From: Nageia nagi
Taxonomy: Eukaryota > Pinophyta
DNA: 64,000 nucleotides
Reading direction: 5' to 3'
NCBI GenBank assembly: GCA_050084985.1
Contig: JBITNC010000001.1
Span: 79,422,001 to 79,486,000 of the forward strand
In this document: positions 12,780 to 25,112 of the stretch, in pieces
How the letters are laid out: every line of letters starts with the position of its first letter
Numbering within the stretch: the first letter of the stretch is position 1
Made by a program: the position numbers and the translations under genes
Notes under the pieces: model-generated
What the model saw: the letters and a program-made list of their open reading frames with translations, nothing else
Databases searched by the model: none
Told to the model about the DNA's origin: nothing

Positions 12780-13560
12780 TCCTCTTTTCGGTTACATCAT
12801 GTAAAGGTGAAGCAATATGAGAAAAATCAACAATAAAATTTCTCACCTAAGAAACTTCTCACTTCAATTACATTATATGGCCTTGGTGAATGTACTATAG
12901 GACTTACTTTACTAGGATCTATCTTAAGTTATCCATGACCAATAACATGGCCTAAATACACCAAAGACTCTTTGCCAAACTCACATTTTGAATGTTTCAA
13001 CAACAACTTCTCCCTATGCAAAGTTTGAAATACTTGTCTAAGATGTACAACATGTTCTTTCTAAGTAGAAATATAAACAAGAATATCATCCAAGTATACA
13101 ACAACAAAAGAATCAACAAATGGATGAAGTACATCATTCATTACCCTCATGAAAGTAGTTGGTGCATTGCACAAACCAAATGGAAAAACAAGCCACTTAA
13201 ATAGGCCTTATCTTTTCTCGAAGAAAATCTTCCATATGTCCTCCTCCTTGATTCTAACTTGGTGATATCCACTCCTCAAGTCTAGTTTTATGAAGAATAT
13301 TACCCCTTGCAACTAATCCAAAAGATCATCTATCTGATGCAAAGGATAGTAATTTTTGATGGTGATTTTATTTAATGCTCTATAGTCAATGCACATTATC
13401 CAAGTTTGATTCTTCTTAGGAACCAAAACAACAAGAGATCCACATGGAGATGTACTTGTTATGATCACTCCTTAATCAATCAACTCCTAAATTTGCCTCC
13501 TTATCTTCCCTTGCTCTAAAACTAATTATTGATACAAATCTATGTTGGGAAATGAAGCAT
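12780..13560 (-). pseudogene. Reverse transcriptase of the chromovirus-like element
   Basis: Minus-strand translation shows the classic blocks in order: [13 protein letters not shown], the F-I-K-L-D-L-R-S-G-Y-H-Q-V-R-I block, [12 protein letters not shown], and the catalytic Y-L-D-D-I-L-V box (Y-L-D-D at 13,085-13,096), which is intact. A later block is C-E-F-G-x-x-x-V-x-Y-L-G-H-V-I. Several in-frame stops interrupt it. The RT core looks less eroded than the gag. Confidence 0.85.
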
Positions 13561-13657
13561 TAGGTAACAATTGAATATCATGTTGTATATCTCGCATAGA
13601 AGGTAATCCATGTGGCTCTACAAATAATTCAATAAACTCTTGAACCAAATCATTCAT

Positions 13658-13978
13658 TTATTCCTCTCTTTTGCATGTCACTAGTGGCCAAAAATTAGTA
13701 TTACACGTCACTGATAGCGTGAGCTTCACCTCACTCGAGGCTCCTATTTTCACCATGATCAAAATAAATGTTTTAGAAGCATTTACAAGATGTTTTACTT
13801 GATTGCAAGTGACCAAAGGTAGATTTTTCCTATTTTTATCTGCATTAAATACAAACATCTTTTCCTCTTTCACCAATTGCGATTTATTTAATCTTTTGTA
13901 ATAAATGCCATCTCTATCCCACATGTAAGGGTTAACAAGAATAACATCACAAATGTCTAAAGGAACAACATCAACCAT
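13658..13978 (-). pseudogene. Protease end of the chromovirus-like polyprotein
   Basis: The stretch contains V-V-P-L-D-I-C-D-V-I-L-V-N-P-Y-M-W-D-R-D, the conserved C-terminal part of the chromovirus protease (P-L-D-x-C-D-V-I-L-G-x-P-Y). The active-site half lies further right (13,980-14,340) in broken frames. Confidence 0.65.
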
Positions 13979-14379
13979 AACTTCATCAATTTACTTTGTA
14001 CAAATAGCAAATTGCAACTTACATTGCTTAGTGACTTGCAAACTAGCATTGTGATGCACCCAACCCAAAGGATATAGATTTGGATGGTTGAAAGTTTTCA
14101 ATCCCAAATTACTTACCATAGTATCTAAAATCAATTTTTTTTGAGAACTAAGATTAACAATGCAATCTAATTTGGTTTTCTTAATTTGGATTTTGAGGTA
14201 GAATAATTGAATCCTTTGTTCTTCAATGTCTTTAGGTTCTTCAATTTTTTGAATGGCTAAACAATTTACTTTCTCATCAACATCTGAGCTACCCTAAATA
14301 TTATCACATTCAAGAACCATAGCATTAGTTTTCTCCTTATTATTATGCTTTTATAGATGTAATTTCTAACATTTATCAT

Positions 14380-15337
14380 CAACATGACCATCTTTATCAC
14401 AATGTCTACCATCACCTTTTTATTTGAAATATTAGTGGTCTTTGTTTCTTGCTTACCTTTGCTTTTATCTTGATATTTACCTTTCTCTTATCCTCCCCTT
14501 GAATTAGAAGCCTTCTTGAATTCATCATATTATCTCCTTGCTTTACCATCCTCTTCTAAGTATTGCACTTGCACACACACTTGATCAAGATTAATAGGAT
14601 TAAACAACATGATAGTCTTTTGTAAATGACTATGTAAACCTCCAATGTACTTCATTAAAGTTTAAGGATCTTTTAGTGAAACCCCAAGAAAAGTAGCTTG
14701 TTTCCTAAATTCCATAGTGCATTCTTGAACATTTTTTCTTTTTGTTGTCTAAAGAATTACCATTTCATCAATTGTTTATTAGGATTTCCTAATGGATATA
14801 ATTAATCTCTTAACAACTCCTTAAATTCAATCCAAGAAGATATTTCATATGAGTGTTCATGATTAAGAGTTCTACATAGCTTTCCCACCAAAATAATGCA
14901 TTTCCACTCATATTTAATCTAGCAAAAGAGATTTTATCAACATCATTTACAACACAATGAATTTGAAAATAAACCTCTAATTATTTCAACCAATTGTTCA
15001 CCTTTTATGCATCAACCTCTCCTTCAAAAGTAAAAATGTCCACTTTGGCCTCCACTTTGAATGGAACTCTATTTGATGAAGATGATGAATTAGGGCTCCC
15101 AAATACATTATGATATCTCTTATTGACATTTGCATTTGCTCTAGAAGCCAACAACTCAACCAATTGAGCCAAATGATTCTTCATTACTAAAAATCTCCTT
15201 TCAAAAGTGGCATCTATCATGGTACATATAGGTGATTGTAGATCCTTTGCATTATCCATTACAATCTCTCTACCTCTTTGACCAATCGTGGGATCCTCTA
15301 GAATTAATTTTGGTCTTTGATATCTCCTCCTGAACAT
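14380..15337 (-). pseudogene. Gag of the chromovirus-like element, degraded
   Basis: The first open stretch (15,005-15,337) ends with K-V-E-A-K-V-D-I-F-T-F-E-G-E-V-D-A, the start of the retrotransposon gag domain in plant chromoviruses (usually V-D-I-P-x-F-x-G). The frame then continues, with stops, through a W-W-E block. A zinc-knuckle remnant near 14,380-14,410 reads H-C-D-K-D-G-H-V-D-D-K-C, where the first Cys of the CCHC box appears to be gone. The first 40 or so residues are Arg-rich. Confidence 0.7.
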
Positions 15338-15400
15338 CGAATTTCACATTTCTAGTTGCATGGAATTCCCAAAATTCTAGCCCCAAATTTCAGCAACACA

Positions 15401-15413
15401 TTCTTTGATACCA
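15401..15413 (-). promoter_or_regulatory. Primer-binding site, initiator-tRNA-Met type
   Basis: The minus strand reads TGGTATCAAAGAA, two bases inside the 5' LTR. The first eight bases match the common plant PBS TGGTATCAGAGC complementary to initiator tRNA-Met. Confidence 0.85.
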
Positions 15414-15415
15414 CA

Positions 15416-16152
15416 TGATCTGTAATCACTAGATGCTTATAGCATACTTGGATCCTCACTTATAGATTCGAATGAAAATAGTTAACCATTATGAGATCAT
15501 ACAAATTATATATAAATTTAAAAATTGCACAATGTAAATCATAAAATAGCAATCTTAAATACACAATAAGATCAACATAATGATTTACCCTAATTTACCC
15601 AATGTGGGCTAATCCAACATGGAATTCGAGCCTTCTCTTCTCATTATCTATGGATATTACAATATTACATGCATAGAGAAAATACCATTAACACATGGCA
15701 ATACAATCTCCTATAATTACTACAATCTCCTATAATAAGAAGAAAATACAATCTCATAATTATAGAACTCTGGAATGACTCTTGGCATTCCTTCAAATCC
15801 TACAATTCCAAAATCTACAAACTCTCAAAACTCCCATTCATTGAGAATTTAAGGGTATGGCATGCTCTTTAATAAGCCTCAAATCACCTCAAAAATGCCT
15901 TTTTAACATCATTTATGGAAGCTAAAAGAGTTCCTTTGCCCAATACATCAATGTCCCTTCAACTTCCACTACTGACTCATCAAATTACACACCGTTGGCG
16001 ACCTAGATTCAAATTTTTGCACACCATTGATAGCATAAAAATGAATGTTGATCAACTCCATATTTTGGTATTTAATTTTTCTCCAAGCATACATACCTTT
16101 GGATTGAGTGCTACTCCTAAAAACATGACCTAACATGATCCAATTTAGATCA
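15416..16152 (-). repeat. 5' LTR of the chromovirus-like element
   Basis: 737 bp, the same length as the 3' LTR, with the same termini, followed by the target duplication TTCAC. Confidence 0.92.
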
Positions 16153-16157
16153 TTCAC

Positions 16158-17330
16158 TTTAACCATTCAACCAAGGACACTTGGAGGGAAAAGGTACCAT
16201 AAAAGAGAAAGTCACTCATTTTCACTAAATCAACTTGGAATCTAGAGTTGTTGAATGATTTAAAGAAGTTATAATTCCATCTATCTTGAGAGGTATGACC
16301 ATCCCATGCTTAGAATTTTGTCTCCAAAAATTTAGCTAAGTACTTGAGGAGTGCCTACATGGTCTCAGCAAGTCACATTTGCATCTTTTGAAAGTTATGC
16401 AACCATCCCCTTGACTTCATTTTGGGTCAAGTTTAGTGTACTGGTTCACCTATTCCTAATCACATGGTTTGTAAAGAATACATTTGCATCATTTATGAAA
16501 CTAGCAACCACTTTCCTTCTTTTGCATAAAGATGGACACTTGTTGAAAAACTTATCCTCAAATTAAGACGTCACCACTTGGCAACTTCAAGCATTTATAA
16601 AATGGAAAGGGAGGTTACTTAGTCAAATTCAGCACTTCATTCATCTCATTGTGTTGGTTGCATGGTTTCATCATGTTACATTCCCATATCTCCAAAAGCA
16701 TGTGACCACCCTCTTTTGCATTAAATTTAGTGCCTTATGTCTTTGCATTAACCCCCACCTTACATTAATCACTCTTACATGTGGTCGTATGATTCCAAGA
16801 AAAAAGATGTCCATCTCATAAATTTGACATGATCACTAAATTTGCATTAATCAATTCAAATTTTGTTGCATGGTCACTTGAGTCATAAGTGCATTGTGTC
16901 CCAAATTCTTTCCATGCATGTGTTAGATTTTTGTTTTCATTTTTAGTTAGTCAAGCATTTACACCATAATGTCGCCCAACTATTTTGCATGTCACATGAG
17001 GTCAACCCTTGTTGTCACATTATTTTCCTAAGTTAGAAAGATAACATTCAAATTTAGTGCGACCATGTCCATAAGTACTTGCATGCTTATTTAAATTGGG
17101 TCCCATAAGGTGGTTGAAATGGATGCATTCATGCATTGATCATTTGATTCCTATTTCAATAATGTTATATGTGGGAAGGTCAACCACCCTTTTATCATAA
17201 ATATTTATTATCAAATTCCATTGCATTTGTATCAAAACATATAGGTCTTCCAAGCATCACATCCTTCTTGCACCATGTTCATACAACCACTAGTGTCTAT
17301 TGAGTCCAATCACTACTAACCCGATCTACA
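16158..17330 (-). repeat. Right half of the interrupted ~110 bp repeat array
   Basis: No genes. The CATGGTTT...AAAGTTA...CCATC...GTGACCACCC motif continues near 16,248, 16,359, 16,465 and 16,658. Removing the chromovirus and one TTCAC copy joins it to 9,991. After about 16,800 only AT-rich sequence without clear structure is visible. Confidence 0.45.
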
Positions 17331-20300
17331 TATGCAGGTTTGAGATGGAAAAGATAAACTCTAAACTAGGAAAAATAGAGACTTACAGCTACCTAGATTG
17401 ATTAAGACCATTAGATAGAGTTTGTTAAAGAGAATCCTAAGGATCCTTTGAGGAAAGCCAAATTCAAAAATAATTTCACCAACATTTGAGACACCAATTG
17501 GTCACATACTGACCCAATTTGGATATTATAGGCTATTAGGGAATTAGATAAATTTCATATCCTTAGGAAGGTCATATGCACATCCAAACTAGCCATGATC
17601 ACCCTAATTCCATTTGCTATCCCTTTTCTAAAGCTATGTTACGAAGTGGGTAGGCATGCCAACTTCAAAGATCATGGCCTCTATGACACAAATGGTAAGA
17701 ATATTCTTGACTTCTCTTCATAAGGGATTGAGGAGGATTTCACATGGGGGAGCAAAAACGTAGTCTATACCGAGAAGGATTCCCTAGATTATTATGAGAA
17801 GTCTTCATGATACAGGGATCTAATAAGATATTGGATCGAAAATGAAAGTAAGGGATTTACAAGGAATAAGCTGTTGAATGCAAAGAGGTAGCACTTCTAC
17901 CCCATAGTATCTAGGATCATCAACATGTTGTCCAAGGTCAATAGCAAAGAGGATGATTTTATATTCTAGAAGGAATTTATTAGGTTCATTGTTGTGATAA
18001 AAAACTAGAATAAAATAAATTGGAGCAAGGTGATAAGTGAATCTCTCTTGTTCCAACTATCTCACATTGGCTCCTCGAAGAGGTTTTACATGAATTCCTA
18101 TCTCATTTTCCTTCTCCTCCATGGCAGAAATAAAAAGTTAGACCATTCAAACATGGAAGTCTTGAATAACCCTAAAAATATTGTATGGAGAGCTTACCCC
18201 AAGTGGTGGCTAGATTCCATATAGAACTATTATACCATGAGGAATGATGGATGGGAGTACTAGATTTATAATTAGATAAAGGGAAAGTAAATGATGAAGA
18301 GAATATTTGATTATATCATTGAACCTATTCAAGGGCATACAGATTACTTTTTGGAAGACCTCATACACACTTATATTTTGTTCTATGGTTCTGAACTCAA
18401 ACCCTATGTCTTGCCCTAGTATGCTAGCAATCACCTCATCCTCATGGAAGTTTGCAAGAAATTATTATTTTTTAATGAAAATGTTTGGAAGAAGAAGAAT
18501 GCCATGAAAAACCTCCCCATTTCCATTGGGGAATATACTTGCTCAACTTGGTAAGATGTCAAGGAAATTGGTATTGAACTATCTTACTATCATTTCAATG
18601 AGGAGGCAGCTTCCCATTATGATTTTTAAGGAAGGATCTAATGTTTTTATAGATGGGCATTCAAAAATCTTATAGTCTATGGGAATTAACCTCTTAGAGA
18701 CAAGGAAAGACACAAGAAAAAGAGGGAGGAAAAATAAATTCAAGAAGGTTCACCAAATCCTAATAGTTGAATGATGTATTAATAGAAGAATCCAAAGCTA
18801 GAATGCCCCTTGGGTGATCCTAGCTGACAAATCCACTTCCTCCTTGAGAGTAAGAAAACATCAAGGATGGGTGGGAAAGCATGCCACTCTAGGTAGGAAT
18901 AAGTATGAAATCCATATTTTTATGAAGGAGATCATAAAAGACATTGATATCATGAAGGAGACAGGGTACCCAAATTTCCCACTTCAGCAACTTGAGGATG
19001 TCACCATGGCATCCATTGTACCCATTTGGGCTGAAAATCCTTTGTATCTCGAACCTCTTAACGCTCATTGAAGATTATGTAGCAAACTCATTCCCAAATA
19101 CCATTGAGGTAGAAACTCAAGATAATGGTCCCATAACAAACCAACCCAAAGTGCTTGATCACTCAAGCTCATCTTCTGATTTTGAGACATCCTTTCAATC
19201 CTCAGGTTCACATGAATTTGGTTCAAAATGAGGGATTGAGAAAGAGGATGAGGATGGTGAAGACTCATAGTATAATATAGAGGATACCCAAAGCATGGAC
19301 ATTGAAGGGTAATCTTAGACAAAGGAGATTAGTGAGGCTTTGCCTGTAGGATCGACATCAATGAAACAGGTTGCTTCTTCAAAATCTACCACCCCAAGGA
19401 AGAAGACGAGGTCATCCCAAAGAAGGAAACTTCTCAAACAACCCCTAGAAAACTTTCAAAATTAAACAAATCCTTTATATATTGAGATGGGGGAGATGAA
19501 GAAGATAAAGGAGATAGTGAGGATCAAAGAAAGAAAAGAAAGCAGCAAGAACATGGTAGCCAGAGGCCATAAAAAATTAAAGAAAGGCAAATTGAAATAA
19601 AGAGCAAGCAATTGAGAATAGAAGAGATCCCCATGGATTCTACCCCTACAAATACAAACACTAATTTTTCTAATGTTGCAACTAGTTCAGATCCACATAA
19701 ATAATATGCTTTTGATATGGATGCAGTCATCATGGATCTTCAAATGAGCTACAAAAATGATGATGATGAATCAATCAAAGAAGGGAAAATACATTAGAAG
19801 ACTCTCCAATTTAAGAAATAGATACCTTTATGTCTAAAAAAAATGATAAAATGATCATCAATAGATGTTATTGCAAGAAGAAACATCCATAAGATTTGTA
19901 GGATGTGCAGGTCCACATTGAGGAGTTCAAAGTCAAGAAAACTAGATGGGTAGGATGCAAGCATGCTATCAACTACAACATGGATGAGATGGTCAGATAG
20001 GGTTCGAGAGAGAGAGCATGGTCAAAGAGTTTATAAAGTACCTAGCCCATAAAAATAAAGTAGTGAAGGAAATAGAAGCTGCTAAGATGATTATCAAAGA
20101 TGTTAAGGTGTATACCTCACTAAACATTAGCATAATAATGACCAAGGAAACCTTTATCAACATGATAATGAGCTTTCATTCTAATTAGTTTTCTTCATGT
20201 ACAGACAGAAGGGAGAGGAAAGTATGATCGCAACTATCTCATAGCTACTGTAGGAATTTTAGAATCATGAACATGTCGTATTGAGCATCAGAAGAGCATC

Positions 20301-20800
20301 TACAAGGCAACCCAATTGAGTGCAATACTACCAAGAATTTGCTTATGATATTTGTTGATTAAGATTCACTGTGGGAGAATGTGTCAGTCTCACTCAGGTA
20401 AGAATTGATCTATTTTCTACTATAAGCTTTTATATGAGCCAGTTTATGCAGCTGATCAGTTTCATCAACAAAGATAGAAGTGCAAGGTGAGTCAATCTCG
20501 TACTACAAGAAGTTCAAAATATCATAAGGGAGCTCATTTTCATAAAGGATGTGAATTTGTTGAGGGTAGAAACTCATATTGAAAACCAACAAAACCTAGC
20601 TGTTTGGAAATTCCAAATGGAGGCCACCTCTTAGTTCATCCTCAAATTTCATAACAAAAAGGATGAAGAGTTGTTGGGTGCACATATTGTAGGACTTGCC
20701 AAAGCCAAGGCCTTCTTCGATGACAAGTCTCATGGGATTCCTCAGGTTGTCTTTGTTGTTGCACATGCCCAAGCTATTGGTCCCATAGAGGGATAGTTGG
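17330..20800 (+). pseudogene. Degraded ORF of an unrecognised (LARD-like) retroelement
   Basis: Plus-strand translation gives long protein-like stretches separated by stops and frameshifts. Examples are 18,030-18,224 (V-I-S-E-S-L-L-F-Q-L-S-H-I-G-S, then F-Y-M-N-S-Y-L-I-F), 18,814-19,071, a Lys/Glu-rich segment near 19,480-19,620, and a last block near 20,640-20,800. No gag, protease, RT, integrase or transposase motif is visible. I recall similar unassigned ORFs in gymnosperm LARD-type elements but cannot verify this. An LTR-like sequence follows at about 20,850. Confidence 0.45.
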
Positions 20801-20849
20801 ATAAATGCATATTTTATTTTTTATTTTAAGAATTTAATATTTTAAATTT

Positions 20850-21291
20850 TGGACTGTGATGGTTGAGTTTTTGCTCCCACAGTTGCAAAACTATTTTATT
20901 ACTAATGAAATATGATCTGATCTAGTGTGATCAAATACTAATGTGACATTTGAGCAATGTTGTGCAGCCATAATTTATTTTTATCGATGGTTTTGTTTTT
21001 TCAATATGGTATTAGGGTTACATGGTTGTTTAGGGAAACTATACAATTAATGTTAGGGTGATGCTTCATTTAATGAAGTTGTCAAACACATACTATAAGT
21101 ACCCCTAACCAAGTCATTTTTGAGATCGATGGATATAGATGTAGAGATATAGAGATAGATGAAGAGATATATTTATGGAGGTACAAGATATAGCAAATTC
21201 TTCATGAGCTGAATGCAAATCTTTTGAAAGCATATTTTGGAGTTGAGGTTTCCATTGCATGTATGTATGACTTATCATTCTAGGAAACTTT
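20850..21291 (+). repeat. LTR-like 3' end of the LARD-like element, left of the Copia-1 insertion
   Basis: The sequence contains TTTTGCTCCCACAGTTGC, then GTATTAGGGTTA, then CTATAAGTACCCCTAACC (TATA-like). The same order (TTTGCTCCCACAAGTGC, GCATTAGGGTCAG, CTATTTATACCC) occurs in the giant LTR unit at 51,180-51,312. The resemblance suggests related LTR families. It is broken by Copia-1 and may continue at 30,017-30,700. Confidence 0.4.
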
Positions 21292-21337
21292 TGTTAGAAT
21301 TTGTAATGAAATATTGTGAATATCTAAACTCCTTGTA

Positions 21338-21390
21338 AATTCAATTAATCACTTAAGGGTATGTAGATACCTTAAGAGATTAATTGAATT
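21338..21390 (+). repeat. 53 bp palindrome in the Copia-1 U3
   Basis: The outer arms AATTCAATTAATC and GATTAATTGAATT pair perfectly over 13 bp. The inner arms CTTAAGGGTAT and ATACCTTAAG pair with one bulged G; the loop is GTAG. It is repeated in the 3' LTR at 29,558-29,610. A related palindrome is present in the Copia-2 LTR. Confidence 0.85.
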
Positions 21391-21514
21391 CTTTAATATG
21401 TAGACTTTGACTTTACCAAAGTGGTTAGTTGGTAGGTTGAAGTTAGGTCACACATTTATTGTAACCCTAACCTTACCCTTGGGTTAAAGGGAGGTTAGGG
21501 AGGTGCTCTCAAGC

Positions 21515-21523
21515 TATAAATAG
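21515..21523 (+). promoter_or_regulatory. TATA box of the Copia-1 5' LTR
   Basis: TATAAATAG, preceded by AAGC and followed by AGGGCC. It lies in the middle of the LTR, as expected for a U3 promoter. The same motif is at 29,735-29,743 in the 3' LTR and at 32,461-32,469 in Copia-2. Confidence 0.75.
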
Positions 21524-21799
21524 AGGGCCTCTCCTCCTGTAACATATCTAAGTTTTGGAGTAAGTTTACTCTACTTGGTTGTGTAGGAGAGAGCAAGAGA
21601 ATAGTTGTAAGAGAGACATAGATTGAGAATAGAGAACTAGTTGTGTATGTACTCCCAAGGAGGGAGGAACCACATTATATTGGTGTCATATTGTGTGAAT
21701 GATGTTATTAGAATTATAGATGTGTTATCTTGTGTACACTTGAGTTTCCTAGTCTTAGGTCCTAGAGGATTTGTTTAGATATAGTTCAAATCCTTCAAT

Positions 21800-21811
21800 T
21801 GGTATCAGAGC
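21800..21811 (+). promoter_or_regulatory. Primer-binding site of Copia-1
   Basis: TGGTATCAGAGC, two bases after the 5' LTR, is the standard sequence complementary to the 3' end of plant initiator tRNA-Met. Confidence 0.95.
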
Positions 21812-22489
21812 CTTGTTGTGGAAGCTCTTCTTCTAGGTGTAGAAGCTCTACTTGGTGTGGAAGCTCTTCTTTTGGTGTAGAAGCTACATCTTGGAGGTTC
21901 TTCATCCTTCTTCATTCCTCATCTTACACCCCATTGGTGAGGTAAATTTTTAAGAAAAGGTATAAAGTTCCTCCTTATTTGATCATTTTTTTTTGGATTA
22001 TTGCATTAGATACTAACATACTTTGTGAGATATTGGAGCTTATTTCTTGCAAAATATGATTATAATGACAATGCAAGTATTGTTTTTCTATACTAACCTC
22101 TTATGATAGTAGCATTTTTTTTACAAAAATGCTCAATACATGCTATATTTTTAAGAGGATACTATGAAATGCCAATATTTGTACTAACATTTTTTATGTT
22201 AGTAGTATTATGTTATTACTATTTGCTTAAAAAATAGTACTATATTATTGTGACATTTCTCCTACATATACTACCATTTTTTATGTTAAATGGTATTTGT
22301 TTCTATGAGGCATGAATATTTAAAAGTTAAAGAGGAGGAAAATTTTAGTTCTACCATAATTCTAGGGGCACAATAATATATTCAAAAGCTCAATAATATA
22401 TATATATATATATATATTTTTTTATTTCTTATTTTGTTTTAAATTTGTTTAAAATAATTAAAACAAAATTATATATATATATATATTTT

Positions 22490-22745
22490 TTTTATTAATT
22501 CCGTTTAAAATATATTCAAAAACTAACGGATGGTATATATATTTTTTATATTAATTTTGTTTAAAATATATTCAAAAACTATCGAGCGGTATATATTTTT
22601 TTTATATTAATTTCATTTAAAATATATTCAAAAACTATCGAGTGATATATATATTTTTATATTAATTTCATTTAAAATATATTCAAAAACTATCGGGCGG
22701 TATATATTTTTTTCATTTAAAATATATTCAAAAACTATCAGGAAG
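22490..22745 (+). repeat. Tandem repeat in the Copia-1 leader
   Basis: Five units, each with AAAATATATTCAAAAACTA followed by TCG-GCGGTATATAT and a T-run. The TTCAAAAACT core recurs near 22,515, 22,571, 22,628, 22,682 and 22,727, so the period is 45-59 bp. Confidence 0.85.
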
Positions 22746-23734
22746 GTCAGGGAAAATACAACCAAACCATAAAAATATATATACGCTTAAAATTAAATCG
22801 TATGATTACAAACAATGCGCCTGCTCCTCCTCCTGCCCACGCACTCAGAGCGCTGCTGCCCCCGCTCCTGGCCTGCGCTGCTCACTGTAAAAGCATGCAT
22901 GGCATCACAAACCTACACAGGCATGACTCGACCATTTCTTGCACTTTCAGTCTTTTTCATCAGCCTATCTAATGCCCGGAGCTTCTAACATAGCTGACGC
23001 CACGGACCGTGCAGATGGCACAACCAGGGTAGATTCCAGGGATAGTGACGATGATCCGATCATGAATGCCACAAAAATCGTAGGCCATGCACACCTCCCT
23101 CGCTACCCTCCCTGTAACACCATTCGCAGGATAGAGCATGTGCATTATTTACTGGCGATGCTGCTGCAGACATAGTTTCATGCACTGTCATGGTCGCAGG
23201 CTCTACACACTGGTGCCTGCGTGTTTGCTCCCATCTGCTCACCTCTGGCTTGCCCAAATCATAGGATATACACGCGATAGGGGTTTGGTCAAAATGATCA
23301 AGTCAAAAATAAAACAAACCAACGTGTCTCTGCCTCCTCACCGTCTGGCCGCCCCACGTGACCTCCACCACCCTACGCGACCTCCTTGCTGCCTTGGACT
23401 CCCTTTGCATCCCAGTCTCTCCCACTCCACGTGACTCACCACCCTTCTACACACTTTGGTCTCTCCTTCCACCTCTACCTAGCCTCTCCACCTCCATGAG
23501 GCTTACACATGGCCATTTTTAATTTTCTTTGTCAACCTTTAGTTGTTGGGTATTTATTTTTTTTACCCACTCCAAATTTGATTTGATTTTTTGCCTTAGT
23601 CACCCTTTAATATTTAAAGTTTACCCCTTCAGTGACAAAAAGGAACAACTCACACTTAAACATCATTTTTTTAGCATCCAAGTTGTTAGCCCTTTAAGTA
23701 AAAATGGGGGGGATTTTTATCATTTTTTACTTAA

Positions 23735-23850
23735 ATCTAAATAGATCTTGCATGTTATGCTAAATAGATCTTGCATGCTAAATAGATCTTGCATGTGATG
23801 CTAAATAGATCTTGTATGTTACTTAAATGTTTACGTTATGCTAAATGGAT
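23735..23850 (+). repeat. Short TAAATAGATCTTGCATG repeat in the Copia-1 leader
   Basis: Four or five copies of CTAAATAGATCTTGCATG separated by short variable spacers. Copia-2 has a different repeat sharing TTGCATGCT in the matching part of its leader (34,480-34,660). Confidence 0.8.
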
Positions 23851-24785
23851 CTTGCATGCTAAGTTTAAAATGCATGCCTCTTAACATTGTTAGGATTAAA
23901 GCATGCTTAGTACTTAAATTTATAAGTTAAAATGCATGATGCATGTTTAAAACTTAATTTTAAGTCATGGACTAATACATGTTTAAGTTATGGATTAATG
24001 CTAAATAGGACTTAGCATTTGAAAAATTTATTAATTTTTGAACTTGAGCAAAAATATGAAAAATGTAAAAGTCCTTTAGGGGTTAGTACAAAACCCATTG
24101 GACTCAATTTTGGCCTCTTAAGGTTTCAAGTTCGTGTGGATGGAGTATTTTCACTTTACTTTATATTTTTGCACATTTGCTTTATACTTACAATACGTAA
24201 AAATTTGAAAGTAACCCCTAAAATGAATACATCCGCACGTATTTTCCACAACATGACTTGTTTGGGGAGCCACGAGGTGAGGACAGGGCAGACTGGAGCC
24301 TTTTTAGTCCGAAGAACCAAGTGGTGGTAAGTCTGTCTTAATTGCCCCTAAGACCTCTGTTGGATTGGACATAACTCTATTAGGTGGACAGGCATGTGTG
24401 TAGTGATACCACATGTCCGCACGTCCATTCAGGGATTATCCTGATAACCTAGGAGGAAAACTGAAAACCTTAATCAAGATAATTAAAATGGACGGTCCAA
24501 GATACGTCGGATCCTTAGAAAATAGTTAGTACTTCTCCTAGTGAGAGTATATTACTGACCAAGGTGAATTGGTTGAGGACTGGTAGTACCTGGGCTCCAC
24601 CTTGCGGGCATCCAGGTGAAGGCCTAATTCTATACAAGAAAACAACCCCAACTTTATCCTTCTATGGATCGTGGTTAATAAGTTTGCACATGTGGGACAT
24701 GTTTGCTTATTAGATGTTTTATTTGTATAGATGGAAAATTGTAAAAGTTTGCATTCTTATTGCATATTTACTCTTTTTTGTAGCA

Positions 24786-25112
24786 ATGGTTGAAAACTTC
24801 GTTCCCAATCATATACTCGACGGTTCCAACTTTGGAATATGGGAACCTCGTATGAAAGCTGAGTTACAAGCAAGGAAGCTGTGGCAAACAGTTAGTGAAG
24901 ATGTGGTTGCTCCTACCGATGAAAAGGCTCTTGAAGTATACAACTCAAAGAATGAGTTAACAACTTCAATGATTTATCGTGTAGTTTCAGATGATGTCCT
25001 TCTCATGATCTCTTCATCAACTTCAGCAAAGGAAGCTTGGGATAGGCTAAGGGTCCAAGTTTTCAAGGAGGTTTACCATTCTACAAAAGTTGTTGCAGTA
25101 TCGACAAAGTGA
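24786..25112 (+). pseudogene. Gag N-terminal part of Copia-1, frameshifted
   Basis: The start at 24,786 is chosen because the related Copia-2 gag starts at the matching ATG (35,532). The protein has a copia gag start (F-x-G-x-N-F-G-I-W, then M-K-A-E-L-Q-A-R-K-L-W) and an A-K-E-A-W-D-R-L block, the usual UBN2-type domain. Compared with Copia-2, about 14 bases are missing near 25,050. This shifts the frame and gives a premature stop at 25,112; the gag continues in another frame from 25,090. Confidence 0.85.

Larger units (their letters stand above)
9992..16152 (-). mobile_element. Complete Ty3/gypsy chromovirus-like element, TSD TTCAC
   Basis: Two direct repeats of exactly 737 bp (9,992-10,728 and 15,416-16,152) start TGATC and end GATCA, so the TG..CA termini extend to 5 bp inverted repeats. 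They are flanked by identical 5 bp target duplications TTCAC (9,987-9,991 and 16,153-16,157). The internal 4.7 kb carries PBS, gag, protease, RT, RNase H and integrase on the minus strand in the Ty3 order. In an aligned 220 bp stretch the LTRs differ at about one base in ten, so the insertion is old. Coding frames have many stops, mostly explained by C-to-T decay. Confidence 0.95.
21292..21797 (+). repeat. 5' LTR of Copia-1
   Basis: 506 bp, TG..CA. It contains a 53 bp palindrome (21,338-21,390), a TATA box TATAAATAG at 21,515-21,523, and an A/G-rich R-U5 region. Confidence 0.95.
21812..24785 (+). other. 3 kb leader of Copia-1
   Basis: Unusually long non-coding leader. It holds (TA)n runs, a tandem repeat at 22,490-22,745, a GC-rich pyrimidine-rich island at about 22,810-23,480, a short TAAATAGATCTTGCATG repeat at 23,735-23,850, and a 400 nt block at about 24,190-24,640 that is also present in Copia-2. 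Small ORFs inside (for example 22,939-23,175 and 24,019-24,330) show no recognised domain and are probably not translated. Confidence 0.7.

Noticed and set aside
22939-23434. ORFs in the GC-rich island of Copia-1
   Set aside because: High GC content lowers stop frequency on both strands; no domain and no copy in Copia-2.
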